Below are positions 26,024-34,329 of a stretch of DNA of 48,653 nucleotides, piece after piece (the first letter of the stretch is position 1; every line of letters starts with the position of its first letter). The translations under genes were made by a program, and so were the position numbers. The stretch is from contig JAAWDZ010000037.1 of NCBI GenBank assembly GCA_022794015.1, positions 1-48,653 of the forward strand, in the 5' to 3' direction. This DNA is from Eubacterium sp. Its GTDB lineage: Bacteria; Bacillota; Clostridia; Lachnospirales; Lachnospiraceae. The notes beneath the pieces were generated by a model. It worked only from the letters and a program-made list of their open reading frames with translations. It was not told the DNA's origin and did not search any database.

Positions 26024-28339
26024 ATGAAACGATATATTGTGTTCCTGGTATTTTTTATATGTCTGCTTGCTCCGACGGCAGTGTCTGCACAGCAGCAGGA
26101 TATATATGAGATACCGGAGCTGTCAGATGAAATTGAAGCGTTAGTCAGTGATGCGCCCACACAAAAAATGAAAGAGCTTTACCGTATTCTCAGAAAGGAT
26201 GCGGCATTGGAATCCTATGAGGCGGCGCCCCTACAAAGCGTATATGATCCGAGGCCCGCAGGAAAAGTTACCCCGGTACGCATGCAGCGGGCAAATACCT
26301 GCTGGGCATTTGCTTCACTGGCTGCAGGGGAGGAATCCCTGATTTATAAGGGCATCGCTGATATACAGATGCCGGATTTTTCCGAGGCGCAGCTTACCTA
26401 TTTTTTTTATCATCCGGTTACGGATCCACTGGGGAATACGGAAGGCGACGGCAATTATAATATATCCGGAAAAGATTTTACGGAAGTAGGCTCAAATACC
26501 ATTTTTTCGACTTTTGCACTGGCAAACTGGATTGGGGCGGCGGCAGAAGAATCCGCTCCTTTTGACGGACTTGGACCGGATACAGTTTATGCGGATTCAC
26601 TGGCATATGCAGATACGGCTCATATGCAGAATGCCTACTGGATTAATTTTAAAGATGCGGATGCACCGAATGTCATCAAACAGATGATTTTGAAATATGG
26701 GGCAGCGGCAATTAATCTGTACTGGGCAAACCGTTATTATAATGACAGCAGATGCGCTTACTATTTTCCTCTTGACAGCAGTCAGGCGAATAATCATTCG
26801 GCGGTGATTGTAGGCTGGGACGATACGTTTTCAAAAGAAAACTTTGGCGGACAGTATCAGCCGCAGAGGGACGGCGCGTGGATTGTAAAGAACAGCTATG
26901 GAGAGAGCTGGGGAGACGGCGGTTATTTTTATCTGTCCTATGAAGACGGCGCCGTAAATGTTGAAAACACCAGTGCAAACCGGGCCAGGGCATATGTGTT
27001 TGATTTTGAACCTGCGGATAATTATGATTACAACTACCAGTACGACGGTTCTGCCGGGGCGTATAATGCAACGAATGCCGACAGCCCGCTGACAAGGGTA
27101 AACAGCGGGGATGCAATTGCAAATGTATTTACGGTACAGGGCAGGGACGCCTTACATACGGAAACGCTGCGCGCAGTTTCTTTTGCGCTTTTGGACACGG
27201 CAGTTTCCTATCACATTCAGATATATAAAAATATACAGAACCCGTCCGATCCTACGTCCGGAACGGCAATGTTTCTGACTCCGGTAACAGGGAGCACCAG
27301 CTATGCGGGATATTATACAGTGCCGCTTGATATGCCGGTTACATTACAGGGAGGAGAAACTTTTTCCGTCGTGGTGACACTGGAAAAAGAAAGCGGCGAT
27401 GATGTGAATTTTTTCGTGGACAAGACTTACCAGAACGGAAGCTGGATTTCTTTTGTAAATGAAGTGGAGGAAGGGCAGAGCTTCCGTATTCAGAATGGAC
27501 AGTGGGAAGATTTGGCGGTGCACGGTATTACGGCACGGATCAAAGCGTTTACGGATGCAGGAGAGATGGTGCGGGCAGAACAGATTTTGCTGTATGGGGC
27601 AGAGCAGGATCTGGAGGGCAATTATTTTTTAAACCTCTGGACAGATGAAACATATACGATGCAGGCTGCGGTGCTTCCGGCGGCGGCAGGGCAAAATCTG
27701 TTCTGGGAAACATCGGACGCCGCGGTTGTGGAAGTAAGCGGGAGCGGTAAGCTTTTGCCTGTGGCGGGTGGAACGGCTGTCGTTACAGGGCGTACGTCAG
27801 ATGGGAGTGGTCTTTTTGTAAGCTGTAAAGTAAATGTTTTGCAGCGGGCAAGGAAGATTGTTTTAAGTGAAACATCACTTGTACTTGAGGTGGGAGAGCG
27901 TGCTGCACTGACCGCCCGGCTGATTCCTGAGGGAGCTTATCCGGAGGAGCTTGTCTGGAGTTCGTCATATGAGGCGGCAGATGTAGATACGTCCGGTACG
28001 GTAGAGGCCAAAAAAGAAGGAGATGCTATGATCCGCGTATGGTTAAAGTCAGACGAGTCTGTATTTGCACTCTGTAACGTTTCCGTAACCCGTCATCTGG
28101 GCGCGTTGGATAAACAGGAAGAACAAGAAGAACGGCTTACGCCTCAGACAGGACAAAATACCAGTAACCGGATAGAACCAAACGGCGCGCCGCAGGCTGT
28201 ACGTACAGAAGGAGCCAGGACAGCGGACCGCTCTTATGCGGGGGCCTGTTTTTGGGGAGCGGTATTGCTTTTGGGACTTTTCCTTTTGCTTTGGCGCAGG
28301 AAAAAACAAAAATTTAATAAAAAATTTAATAATTTTTGA
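26024..28339 (+). CDS. Membrane-anchored papain-like (C1) protease with Ig-like domains
   Basis: A 771-aa surface protease. It has a signal peptide ending VSA-Q (residue 22), a short propeptide-like stretch, and a C1 catalytic domain with Cys93 (NTCWAFAS), His258 (NNHSAVIVGW) and Asn290 (WIVKNSYGESWGDGG). The oxyanion Gln88 is five rather than the usual six residues before the cysteine. A lectin-like beta domain follows (about 310-515), as in other clostridial C1 proteases, then two Big_2-like Ig domains (about 530-700). The C-terminus has a helix with RRKKQK as a stop-transfer signal but no LPXTG. It is probably attached to the membrane and acts on outside proteins. The substrate is unknown. 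Confidence 0.85.
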   Translation: MKRYIVFLVFFICLLAPTAVSAQQQDIYEIPELSDEIEALVSDAPTQKMKELYRILRKDAALESYEAAPLQSVYDPRPAGKVTPVRMQRANTCWAFASLAAGEESLIYKGIADIQMPDFSEAQLTYFFYHPVTDPLGNTEGDGNYNISGKDFTEVGSNTIFSTFALANWIGAAAEESAPFDGLGPDTVYADSLAYADTAHMQNAYWINFKDADAPNVIKQMILKYGAAAINLYWANRYYNDSRCAYYFPLDSSQANNHSAVIVGWDDTFSKENFGGQYQPQRDGAWIVKNSYGESWGDGGYFYLSYEDGAVNVENTSANRARAYVFDFEPADNYDYNYQYDGSAGAYNATNADSPLTRVNSGDAIANVFTVQGRDALHTETLRAVSFALLDTAVSYHIQIYKNIQNPSDPTSGTAMFLTPVTGSTSYAGYYTVPLDMPVTLQGGETFSVVVTLEKESGDDVNFFVDKTYQNGSWISFVNEVEEGQSFRIQNGQWEDLAVHGITARIKAFTDAGEMVRAEQILLYGAEQDLEGNYFLNLWTDETYTMQAAVLPAAAGQNLFWETSDAAVVEVSGSGKLLPVAGGTAVVTGRTSDGSGLFVSCKVNVLQRARKIVLSETSLVLEVGERAALTARLIPEGAYPEELVWSSSYEAADVDTSGTVEAKKEGDAMIRVWLKSDESVFALCNVSVTRHLGALDKQEEQEERLTPQTGQNTSNRIEPNGAPQAVRTEGARTADRSYAGACFWGAVLLLGLFLLLWRRKKQKFNKKFNNF

Positions 28340-28360
28340 CGGTATCGTATGATGGCAGTA

Positions 28361-28389
28361 TTGTAGAAGAAGCCAAATTGTGCTACAAT
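28361..28389 (+). promoter_or_regulatory. Sigma-A promoter for carbamate kinase gene
   Basis: TTGTAG (28361-28366) and TACAAT (28384-28389), 17 bp apart, lie 39 bp before the ATG. GTAGGAGG provides the ribosome site. Confidence 0.6.
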
Positions 28390-28428
28390 AAAATCGTTTT
28401 TTAAGGCTTACCTGTAGGAGGAATTTGA

Positions 28429-29364
28429 ATGAGGAAGAAGAGGATTGTGATTGCGTTAGGGCATGAAGCCTTAGGGACTACACTGCCGGATCAGAAGGTA
28501 GCAGCCAAAAAGACAGCCAAGGCCGTGGCGGATTTAATCGAAGCAGACTGTCAGGTTGTAATTTCGCACAGCAATGGCCCGCAGGTGGGTATGATTCATA
28601 CCGCCATGTCAGAGTTTTGCAGGCTGCATCCGGAATATACCGCGACGCCGATGTCGGTATGTTCTGCCATGAGCCAGGGTTATATAGGCTATGATCTGCA
28701 GAACGAGATTCGCACTGAACTGTTAAACCGCGGTATTTATAAGACAGTATCTACGGTGCTTACACAGGTGTGCGTAGATCCGTATGATGATGCGTTTTAT
28801 CACCCGACAAAGGTCATCGGTCGTGTCATGTCGGAGGACGAAGCAGAGGCAGAGGAAAAAAAGGGAAACCACGTTATAAAGTATGGCAGCGGCTATCGCA
28901 GGATTGTAGCGGCGCCAAAGCCTATGGATATTGTGGAGATGGATGCCATCCGTGCACTGAGCGATGCGGATCAGGTGGTGATTGCCTGTGGCGGCGGGGG
29001 TATACCGGTACTGATGCAGGCGAACAAGCTCAAAGGAGCCAGCGCCGTTATTGAGAAGGACCTTGCCGCAGGCAGGCTTGCAAAGCTATTGGACGCAGAT
29101 ATGTTTGTGATTTTAACAGGAGAGGACAAAGTATGCCTGCATTACAATACGGCGCAGGAAACGCCGTTAGATGTGATGACAGTGGAAGAAGCACGCGCCT
29201 ATATAGCGGACGGAGAGTTTGAAGAAGGTACGATTCTGCCGAAGATTCAGGCTGCAGTCGATTTTATCGGAGATTCGGCAGTAAAAAAAGTACTGATTAC
29301 CAGGCTTGACAAATCCAAAGAGGCAATGGCAGGCGCAACAGGTACAATAATAAAGAAAGGGTAA
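28429..29364 (+). CDS. arcC: Carbamate kinase
   Basis: A 311-aa amino-acid-kinase-fold enzyme that makes ATP and carbamate from carbamoyl phosphate and ADP, or the reverse. Family motifs seen are ISHSNGPQVGM, MSQGYIGYDLQNE, YRRIVAAPKP, VIACGGGGIPV and VIEKDLA, and KVLITRLD near the end. The N-terminal loop usually read as ALGGNA is ALGHEALG here (residues 9-16), so the conserved Gly-Asn is His-Glu. No arginine deiminase, ornithine carbamoyltransferase or agmatine, allantoin or putrescine pathway gene is adjacent, so the source of carbamoyl phosphate is unknown. The next gene starts 5 bp downstream, though it is unrelated in function. Confidence 0.88.
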   Translation: MRKKRIVIALGHEALGTTLPDQKVAAKKTAKAVADLIEADCQVVISHSNGPQVGMIHTAMSEFCRLHPEYTATPMSVCSAMSQGYIGYDLQNEIRTELLNRGIYKTVSTVLTQVCVDPYDDAFYHPTKVIGRVMSEDEAEAEEKKGNHVIKYGSGYRRIVAAPKPMDIVEMDAIRALSDADQVVIACGGGGIPVLMQANKLKGASAVIEKDLAAGRLAKLLDADMFVILTGEDKVCLHYNTAQETPLDVMTVEEARAYIADGEFEEGTILPKIQAAVDFIGDSAVKKVLITRLDKSKEAMAGATGTIIKKG

Positions 29365-29369
29365 TTTCA

Positions 29370-32036
29370 ATGAATAAATTTAAAAGGGTAACAGCATGGC
29401 TGTTAGTATGTTTTTTGACAATGGCTGCGGGACATTTGGACGTCCTGGCAGCAGATGGGAACAATGAGGCGCAGGCTTTGGTAAATTATCTTATGGTGGA
29501 AGAACCGGTGCTTACGGCTCCGGGCACACAGCGTGTCATGATTGGCATCGGGGATGAGGATACCGTTATTGATTCAGCAACGCTGTCTTACCGCAGCGGC
29601 AGTACTGGACAGGTTTATGAAACAGAAGCAGCGGAGATTTTAGAAGGATTTGTGCTGTTTGAAATGGAATTCAAAGATGAGAGTTTAAAGGATACATATC
29701 AGTTGGAAGGAATTTCTTATACGGTCGGCGGAGAAACAATGACGCCCACCTTTGAGCAGATGGGAATGGATGCGTCTTTTGGAATCAATCAGGAGGCCGC
29801 AGGCGAACCGGATGATGTGTTTTTGACCGATGAAGATATAGAAGCCATGGCCGCGGAAACCGAGATGGATATTGTGGCTTTGGATGAAGAAGGCAAGTCC
29901 GTTTCCGGCGAAACACTGGCTGATGCACTGGAAAATGCAGGCTGTGAGGCAGATACGGCCGGTATGCAGGATATGAGAAGAGGTGCGGGCGTAGATGCAA
30001 CCGGCATGAAGAGCCTGGTTGTTGTGCTGGATGCCGGTCATGGCGGTTCAGATCCGGGCGCAATGGCAAACGGAATTGTGGAAAAAACAGTCAATCTGAA
30101 AATTGCACAGTACTGTAAGGCAGAACTGGAAGAATATGCCGGCGTCATAGTTTATATGACCAGAAATGACGATACTTACCTTTCTCTGGCGCAGCGTGCG
30201 CAGGTGGCAATTGACAAAAAGGCAGACGTATTTGTCAGCCTGCACAATAATTCCAATACCAGTTCTGTACCGCACGGAGCAAATGTATATTATCCGAACT
30301 CCAACTACAATGCAAACTGCGGCGCTACGGGACAGGCGCTGGCCAATGTTATTTTGTCCAAGCTGACGGAACTTGGTCTTGCAAACGGCGGTATTCATAT
30401 CCGCAATTCAGAGAACGGGACCAAATATCCGGATGGAAGTTCTGCAGATTATTATGGTGTTATCAAACGATGTAAAGAAAATGGAATTCCGGCTCTGATT
30501 GTAGAGCATGCATTTATATCTAACGCTTCCGATGCGAAGAATTATCTGAGCACAGATGCACAGCTGAAAAAGCTGGGTGTGGCGGATGCGTCCGGGATTG
30601 CAGAATATTATGGATTGGTTAAGGGTCTTGGTTTTAACAGCATTCAGTCCAGGAATGGGACGACTATGGATTTGACCTGGACGCCTGTAGTAGGTGTGAG
30701 CGGCTATTGTATTTACCGCAGTTTAAAGAGCGGTGACGGCTTTGAAGAGGTGGCTAAGATCACGTCCGCTTCGACGACAAGCTGGAGGGATACCGGACTT
30801 AAGCCGGGAACGACTTATTACTATAAAATACGTACCTACACCAAATCCGGTTCTAAGATTACATACAGCAAGTACAGCGCGGTTGCTTCCGGGACGACGA
30901 TGGAAAATCCCGCCATTACTTCTGTGAAGTCCAAAAACAGTAAGCAGCTTCAAATTAGCTGGTCTACCGTAAACAACGCGTCTAATTATGAGCTGTACCG
31001 TGCCACGAAGAAGACAGGAACCTACAAGAAAATTGCAACGGTGGCCGGAATTAACCGCGTCAATTATACAGATAAAAATGTAAAGGCCGGCAAGAAATAT
31101 TATTATAAAATACGTTCCATGGGGCAGGTTGACAATACTACCGTCTACAGTGATTACAGTGATATTGTATCCGGTCGGACAGCAAAAATCCCAACTGACG
31201 TCGCCGCCAGATCACAGGCTTCTGACACCATTCGTGTTTCCTGGAAAGCAAATGAAAAGGCAGCCGGATATATTATCAAACGCTCTTCATCTGCGAACGG
31301 AAAGTTCAAAAAAGTCGGTACCGTAAAGGGCGGGACGGTAAATTATTTTGATGATATCGGAGTAAAGTCAAATACTAATTATTATTATATGGTGCAGGCG
31401 TATAATTATAATGGTAATGCAAAAGGTTACAGCGGATTTGGGAAAAAGGTTTCCGCAAAAACGATAAAGAAAACATCCATTACGGAAATCTCTGTTCGTT
31501 CTGCAACCAGCCAGACGATTAAATGGAAGAAAGTAAAAGGCGTCGATGCATATATCATTTATCAGAGCACCTCTAAAAATGGCAGTTATAAGAAATTAAA
31601 AAAGGTTTCTGCCAAAGTTAATTCTTATAAAGTACAGAATCTGACACCGGGTGTGCGGTACTATTATAAAATCCGTACCAGGAATAAAGTAAACGGCAAG
31701 GTCGGATACGGTTCTTATTCTACGGCTCGTAATGCATGGATACCGAAAGCGCCGGAAATTACGGCAGTACTTGCAAATGGGGTAAACAGCCTTCAGGTAT
31801 TCTGGAATCCGGTAGACGGGGCACAGAGTTATGACATTTACCGTGCACAGGCACAGGATGGCAGTTATCAGAAAATTGCTACTGTTTCGGGCACAGAGGT
31901 GAGCTATACAGATCAGGGCTTACAGGCAGGAATCCAGTATTTCTACAAAATTGAGGCAACTGTAGAGAACTATAAGCAGACGGTTCAAAGCGGCTTAAGC
32001 AATGTAATGGGCGGATCTCCCACAGACACTTTGTAA
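29370..32036 (+). CDS. Secreted N-acetylmuramoyl-L-alanine amidase with FN3 repeats
   Basis: An 888-aa peptidoglycan hydrolase. It has a signal peptide (about 1-27), an acidic N-terminal region of about 170 aa that I do not recognise, and an Amidase_3 domain (about 214-415) with zinc ligands His224 (LDAGHGG), Glu238 (IVEKTVN) and His292 (SLHNNSN) and catalytic Glu379 (LIVEHAFIS). Five FN3 modules then fill the C-terminal half, each with the IYRS...YKKIATV...YYYKIR pattern also found in the proteins at 1.2 and 32.1 kb. There is no anchor motif, so the FN3 array may bind the wall. It cuts the bond between MurNAc and L-Ala. It is followed by a second hydrolase after 81 bp. Confidence 0.9.
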   Translation: MNKFKRVTAWLLVCFLTMAAGHLDVLAADGNNEAQALVNYLMVEEPVLTAPGTQRVMIGIGDEDTVIDSATLSYRSGSTGQVYETEAAEILEGFVLFEMEFKDESLKDTYQLEGISYTVGGETMTPTFEQMGMDASFGINQEAAGEPDDVFLTDEDIEAMAAETEMDIVALDEEGKSVSGETLADALENAGCEADTAGMQDMRRGAGVDATGMKSLVVVLDAGHGGSDPGAMANGIVEKTVNLKIAQYCKAELEEYAGVIVYMTRNDDTYLSLAQRAQVAIDKKADVFVSLHNNSNTSSVPHGANVYYPNSNYNANCGATGQALANVILSKLTELGLANGGIHIRNSENGTKYPDGSSADYYGVIKRCKENGIPALIVEHAFISNASDAKNYLSTDAQLKKLGVADASGIAEYYGLVKGLGFNSIQSRNGTTMDLTWTPVVGVSGYCIYRSLKSGDGFEEVAKITSASTTSWRDTGLKPGTTYYYKIRTYTKSGSKITYSKYSAVASGTTMENPAITSVKSKNSKQLQISWSTVNNASNYELYRATKKTGTYKKIATVAGINRVNYTDKNVKAGKKYYYKIRSMGQVDNTTVYSDYSDIVSGRTAKIPTDVAARSQASDTIRVSWKANEKAAGYIIKRSSSANGKFKKVGTVKGGTVNYFDDIGVKSNTNYYYMVQAYNYNGNAKGYSGFGKKVSAKTIKKTSITEISVRSATSQTIKWKKVKGVDAYIIYQSTSKNGSYKKLKKVSAKVNSYKVQNLTPGVRYYYKIRTRNKVNGKVGYGSYSTARNAWIPKAPEITAVLANGVNSLQVFWNPVDGAQSYDIYRAQAQDGSYQKIATVSGTEVSYTDQGLQAGIQYFYKIEATVENYKQTVQSGLSNVMGGSPTDTL

Positions 32037-32061
32037 GGGTATGTACAGATCCGGTGGCAAT

Positions 32062-32090
32062 GTAACAGGACAGCTTGTCTGAACTGTTAC
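32062..32090 (+). repeat. Small dispersed repeat, copy 3, hairpin form
   Basis: GTAACAG (32062-32068) pairs with CTGTTAC (32084-32090), with an inner GACA/TGTC stem. It lies in the gap between the two peptidoglycan hydrolase genes and shares sequence with 5873-5892 and 25854-25880. Confidence 0.6.
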
Positions 32091-32117
32091 CAGCAAATCA
32101 GAAAACAGGAGAAGATG

Positions 32118-33830
32118 ATGAGAAAAATATGGAAAGAATTTTGGATACTCTTATGTGCGCTGTTTCTGGTAGTATGTATACCAGAGAATACATATGCTGC
32201 GGGGAAGATATATGTGACAGCTGCTGCAGTATCCAGCAGTAAAATTGAATTAAACTGGGGGAGCGTGGATGAGGCAGACAGCTATACGATTTACCGGAAA
32301 GGGCCTACGGACAGCAGATTTAAAAAGATTGCGTCGGTATCTGCCATTGCTTACCGGGATACCGGAGTCAGTTCCGGTGTGACGTATGCCTATAAAATTA
32401 CAGCTGTCAGCCGGGAAACCGGAAAAGAGATGATGAATACCGAGGCTACTGTTACGGTAAAGGCGCCAAAGAAAGCTGCTATCAGGAAAGTTACGGTCAG
32501 GAAACCTACGGCCATACAGATTTCCTGGGAGGCATCTGCAGGCAGCAGCGGATATCAGATATTCCGTTCGCAGAGCGCACAGGGCAGATATGAAGAAATC
32601 GGCAGGGTATCCGGCAAGTCAAACTGCAGCTTTGTCGACGAAAATGTCGTGCCAGGCAAAGCATATTATTACAAAGTGCGTCCGACCAACCAGAATCATA
32701 CGGGATTTGGTTCATTTTCAGAACCAGAGCGCGGACGCACGATAGGAAAAACGGCGATTACTGCAATTACATCCCTTTCTTCGCAGAAGATGCAGATTTC
32801 CTGGAGGAAGGTAAGCAACGCCCAGGCCTATGAGATATACCGCGGCACACAAAAAGGCGGCAAATTCCGGAAAATTGCAACCGTAAAAGGCAGTACTCGC
32901 AAATACGTTGACCAGTCTGTAAAAAGCGGTAAAAAATATTACTATAAGATTATGGCGACAGGAAACTTAAACGGTGTCCGGATTACCAGCGGTTATTCGG
33001 AAACAGCCTCCTTCCGTGCGTTAAAGCAGGTGAAGATTTCTTCGGTCAAGATGACGGCAAATGATTACCTTCGGATCAAATGGGGTAAGGTAGCGGGTGC
33101 AACGAAATACAAAATATTCCGTGCGTCTTCCAGGAATGGATCTTATAAAAAAATAGCTATTGTACCGTCAAAAGGTTCTAATCTTACTTATACGGACAAA
33201 GACGTAATTTCCGGCAAGACATACTATTACCGGGTACAGGCTTATTCGGAAGAGAAAGGCATGATCAGTGCGGGCAGCGGCAGCAAATCCGAAGTAAAGA
33301 GCGGCTCTATGCTTTATCAGATTATGGGTGAATCAGCTGTAACCGCAGATCAGATGACAGCGTTTTACAAGGCTTCCGGCAAAACGTACCCCTCTTCTGT
33401 ATATCGGGATAAAGGAGCTAAAAATATTGAGAAATTCTGTGAGATTGTTTTGGAGGAAAGTGAAAAGGAAGGCGTAAAGGCAGAGGTTATCTTTGCCCAG
33501 ATCTGCCTGGAAACCGGGTATTTACAGTTCTATGGACAGGTAAGTGTGGAACAGTGTAATTTCTCCGGTTTGGGAGCGACCGATGACGGTGCCGCAGGGG
33601 CGACATTTCCGGATGTCAAAACAGGAATCCGGGCACAGGTGCAGCACTTAAAAGGATATGCCTCCAAAGACAGCTTAAACGAAGCCTGCGTGGATCCCAG
33701 GTTCTCATATCTTTCGTCCAGAAGAGGAACCGCAAAACATGTGGAAGATCTGGGAGGCGGCAACTGGGCAACGGATCCGGATTATGCAGTGAAGTTGAAA
33801 AAGCTGATTAATACGATGAAAACGTATTAG
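32118..33830 (+). CDS. Secreted FN3-repeat protein with glucosaminidase domain
   Basis: A 570-aa exported peptidoglycan hydrolase. The signal peptide ends near residue 28 (TYAAG). Four FN3 modules (about 30-390) repeat the IYR...YYYKV pattern. The C-terminal domain (about 395-570) resembles FlgJ-type endo-beta-N-acetylglucosaminidases: FAQICLETGYLQF places the catalytic Glu465, followed by CNFSGLGAT and FPDVKTGIRAQVQHLKGYA. Thus the order is inverted relative to the upstream amidase, which has its enzyme domain first. AGGAGA is better spaced from the ATG at 32118 than from the one at 32115. It cuts the glycan strand, complementing the amidase. Confidence 0.87.
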   Translation: MRKIWKEFWILLCALFLVVCIPENTYAAGKIYVTAAAVSSSKIELNWGSVDEADSYTIYRKGPTDSRFKKIASVSAIAYRDTGVSSGVTYAYKITAVSRETGKEMMNTEATVTVKAPKKAAIRKVTVRKPTAIQISWEASAGSSGYQIFRSQSAQGRYEEIGRVSGKSNCSFVDENVVPGKAYYYKVRPTNQNHTGFGSFSEPERGRTIGKTAITAITSLSSQKMQISWRKVSNAQAYEIYRGTQKGGKFRKIATVKGSTRKYVDQSVKSGKKYYYKIMATGNLNGVRITSGYSETASFRALKQVKISSVKMTANDYLRIKWGKVAGATKYKIFRASSRNGSYKKIAIVPSKGSNLTYTDKDVISGKTYYYRVQAYSEEKGMISAGSGSKSEVKSGSMLYQIMGESAVTADQMTAFYKASGKTYPSSVYRDKGAKNIEKFCEIVLEESEKEGVKAEVIFAQICLETGYLQFYGQVSVEQCNFSGLGATDDGAAGATFPDVKTGIRAQVQHLKGYASKDSLNEACVDPRFSYLSSRRGTAKHVEDLGGGNWATDPDYAVKLKKLINTMKTY

Positions 33831-33842
33831 AGCATGTTACTA

Positions 33843-33871
33843 TTCACAAACAGAAACATGTGTGTTATAAT
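33843..33871 (+). promoter_or_regulatory. Sigma-A promoter for small membrane peptide (and possibly valS)
   Basis: TTCACA (33843-33848) and TATAAT (33866-33871), 17 bp apart, lie 36 bp before the small ORF. Confidence 0.6.
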
Positions 33872-33907
33872 ACAGGCATCAAATATTAGGAAAGGGAAGT
33901 AGAGATT

Positions 33908-34045
33908 ATGACAGAGAGCGGTTTACTCATATTCCTGGCGATTTTAATTTTGTTTGTAGTAATCGTTGCCGTGGTAACAGTGGTATCAGCAGTGACCAGT
34001 GCAGTGGCAGCGGTTGTACAGAAGAATGTTGAGGAAGAAGAATAA
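33908..34045 (+). CDS. 45-aa single-pass membrane peptide
   Basis: ATG 33908 follows an AGGAAAGGGAAG ribosome-binding region, a promoter lies upstream, and the frame ends in TAA at 34043. The product starts MTESGLLIF, is almost wholly hydrophobic (Ile/Leu/Val, then Ala/Val/Ser) to residue 37 and ends QKNVEEEE. It is a membrane peptide of unknown function. The T-box leader of valS starts about 27 bp after its stop, so both may be on one transcript. Confidence 0.6.
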   Translation: MTESGLLIFLAILILFVVIVAVVTVVSAVTSAVAAVVQKNVEEEE

Positions 34046-34071
34046 AACAGCAGGAAAGCAATTGAAGAGTA

Positions 34072-34312
34072 AAAGGTAATGAGAAAGAGGAGTACATATA
34101 CACGGCCAGCAGAGAGGGCGGCTCATCGGCTGAAAGGCAGCCTGGGTACGGTATATGGAAGGTAGCTTTTGAACTGGCAGGCTGAAACTTTCAGTAAGCT
34201 TGCACGGGTCATCCCGTTAACGATGAAATGAGATACAAGCAAGGTGGTACCGCGCAGAAATTCGCCCTTGGAAGCTGTCATGGCAGGATAGCTTTCAGGG
34301 GTTTTTTTATAG
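34072..34312 (+). promoter_or_regulatory. T-box riboswitch (tRNA-Val) upstream of valS
   Basis: The T-box sequence AAGGTGGTACCGCG is at 34241-34254. Upstream is the expected stem I region with an AGAGAGGG element and GCTGAAAGGC. A GTA valine codon in CTGGGTACGG (34146-34148, or 34151-34153) is the likely specifier. Downstream, CCCTTGGAAGCT (34265-34276) pairs with AGCTTTCAGGGG (34290-34301) before a T-run to form the terminator. Uncharged tRNA-Val would bind and allow read-through into valS. Confidence 0.93.
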
Positions 34313-34329
34313 AAAAGGAGAGAAGAAAA

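Noticed and set aside
29370-33830. Repeats in FN3 genes as a possible CRISPR or mobile array
   Set aside because: The repeats are in-frame protein modules of about 90 codons with diverged sequence, not short direct repeats with spacers.
34228-34329. N-terminal extension of valyl-tRNA synthetase
   Set aside because: It would translate the T-box and terminator; ATG 34330 has its own AAGGAG.
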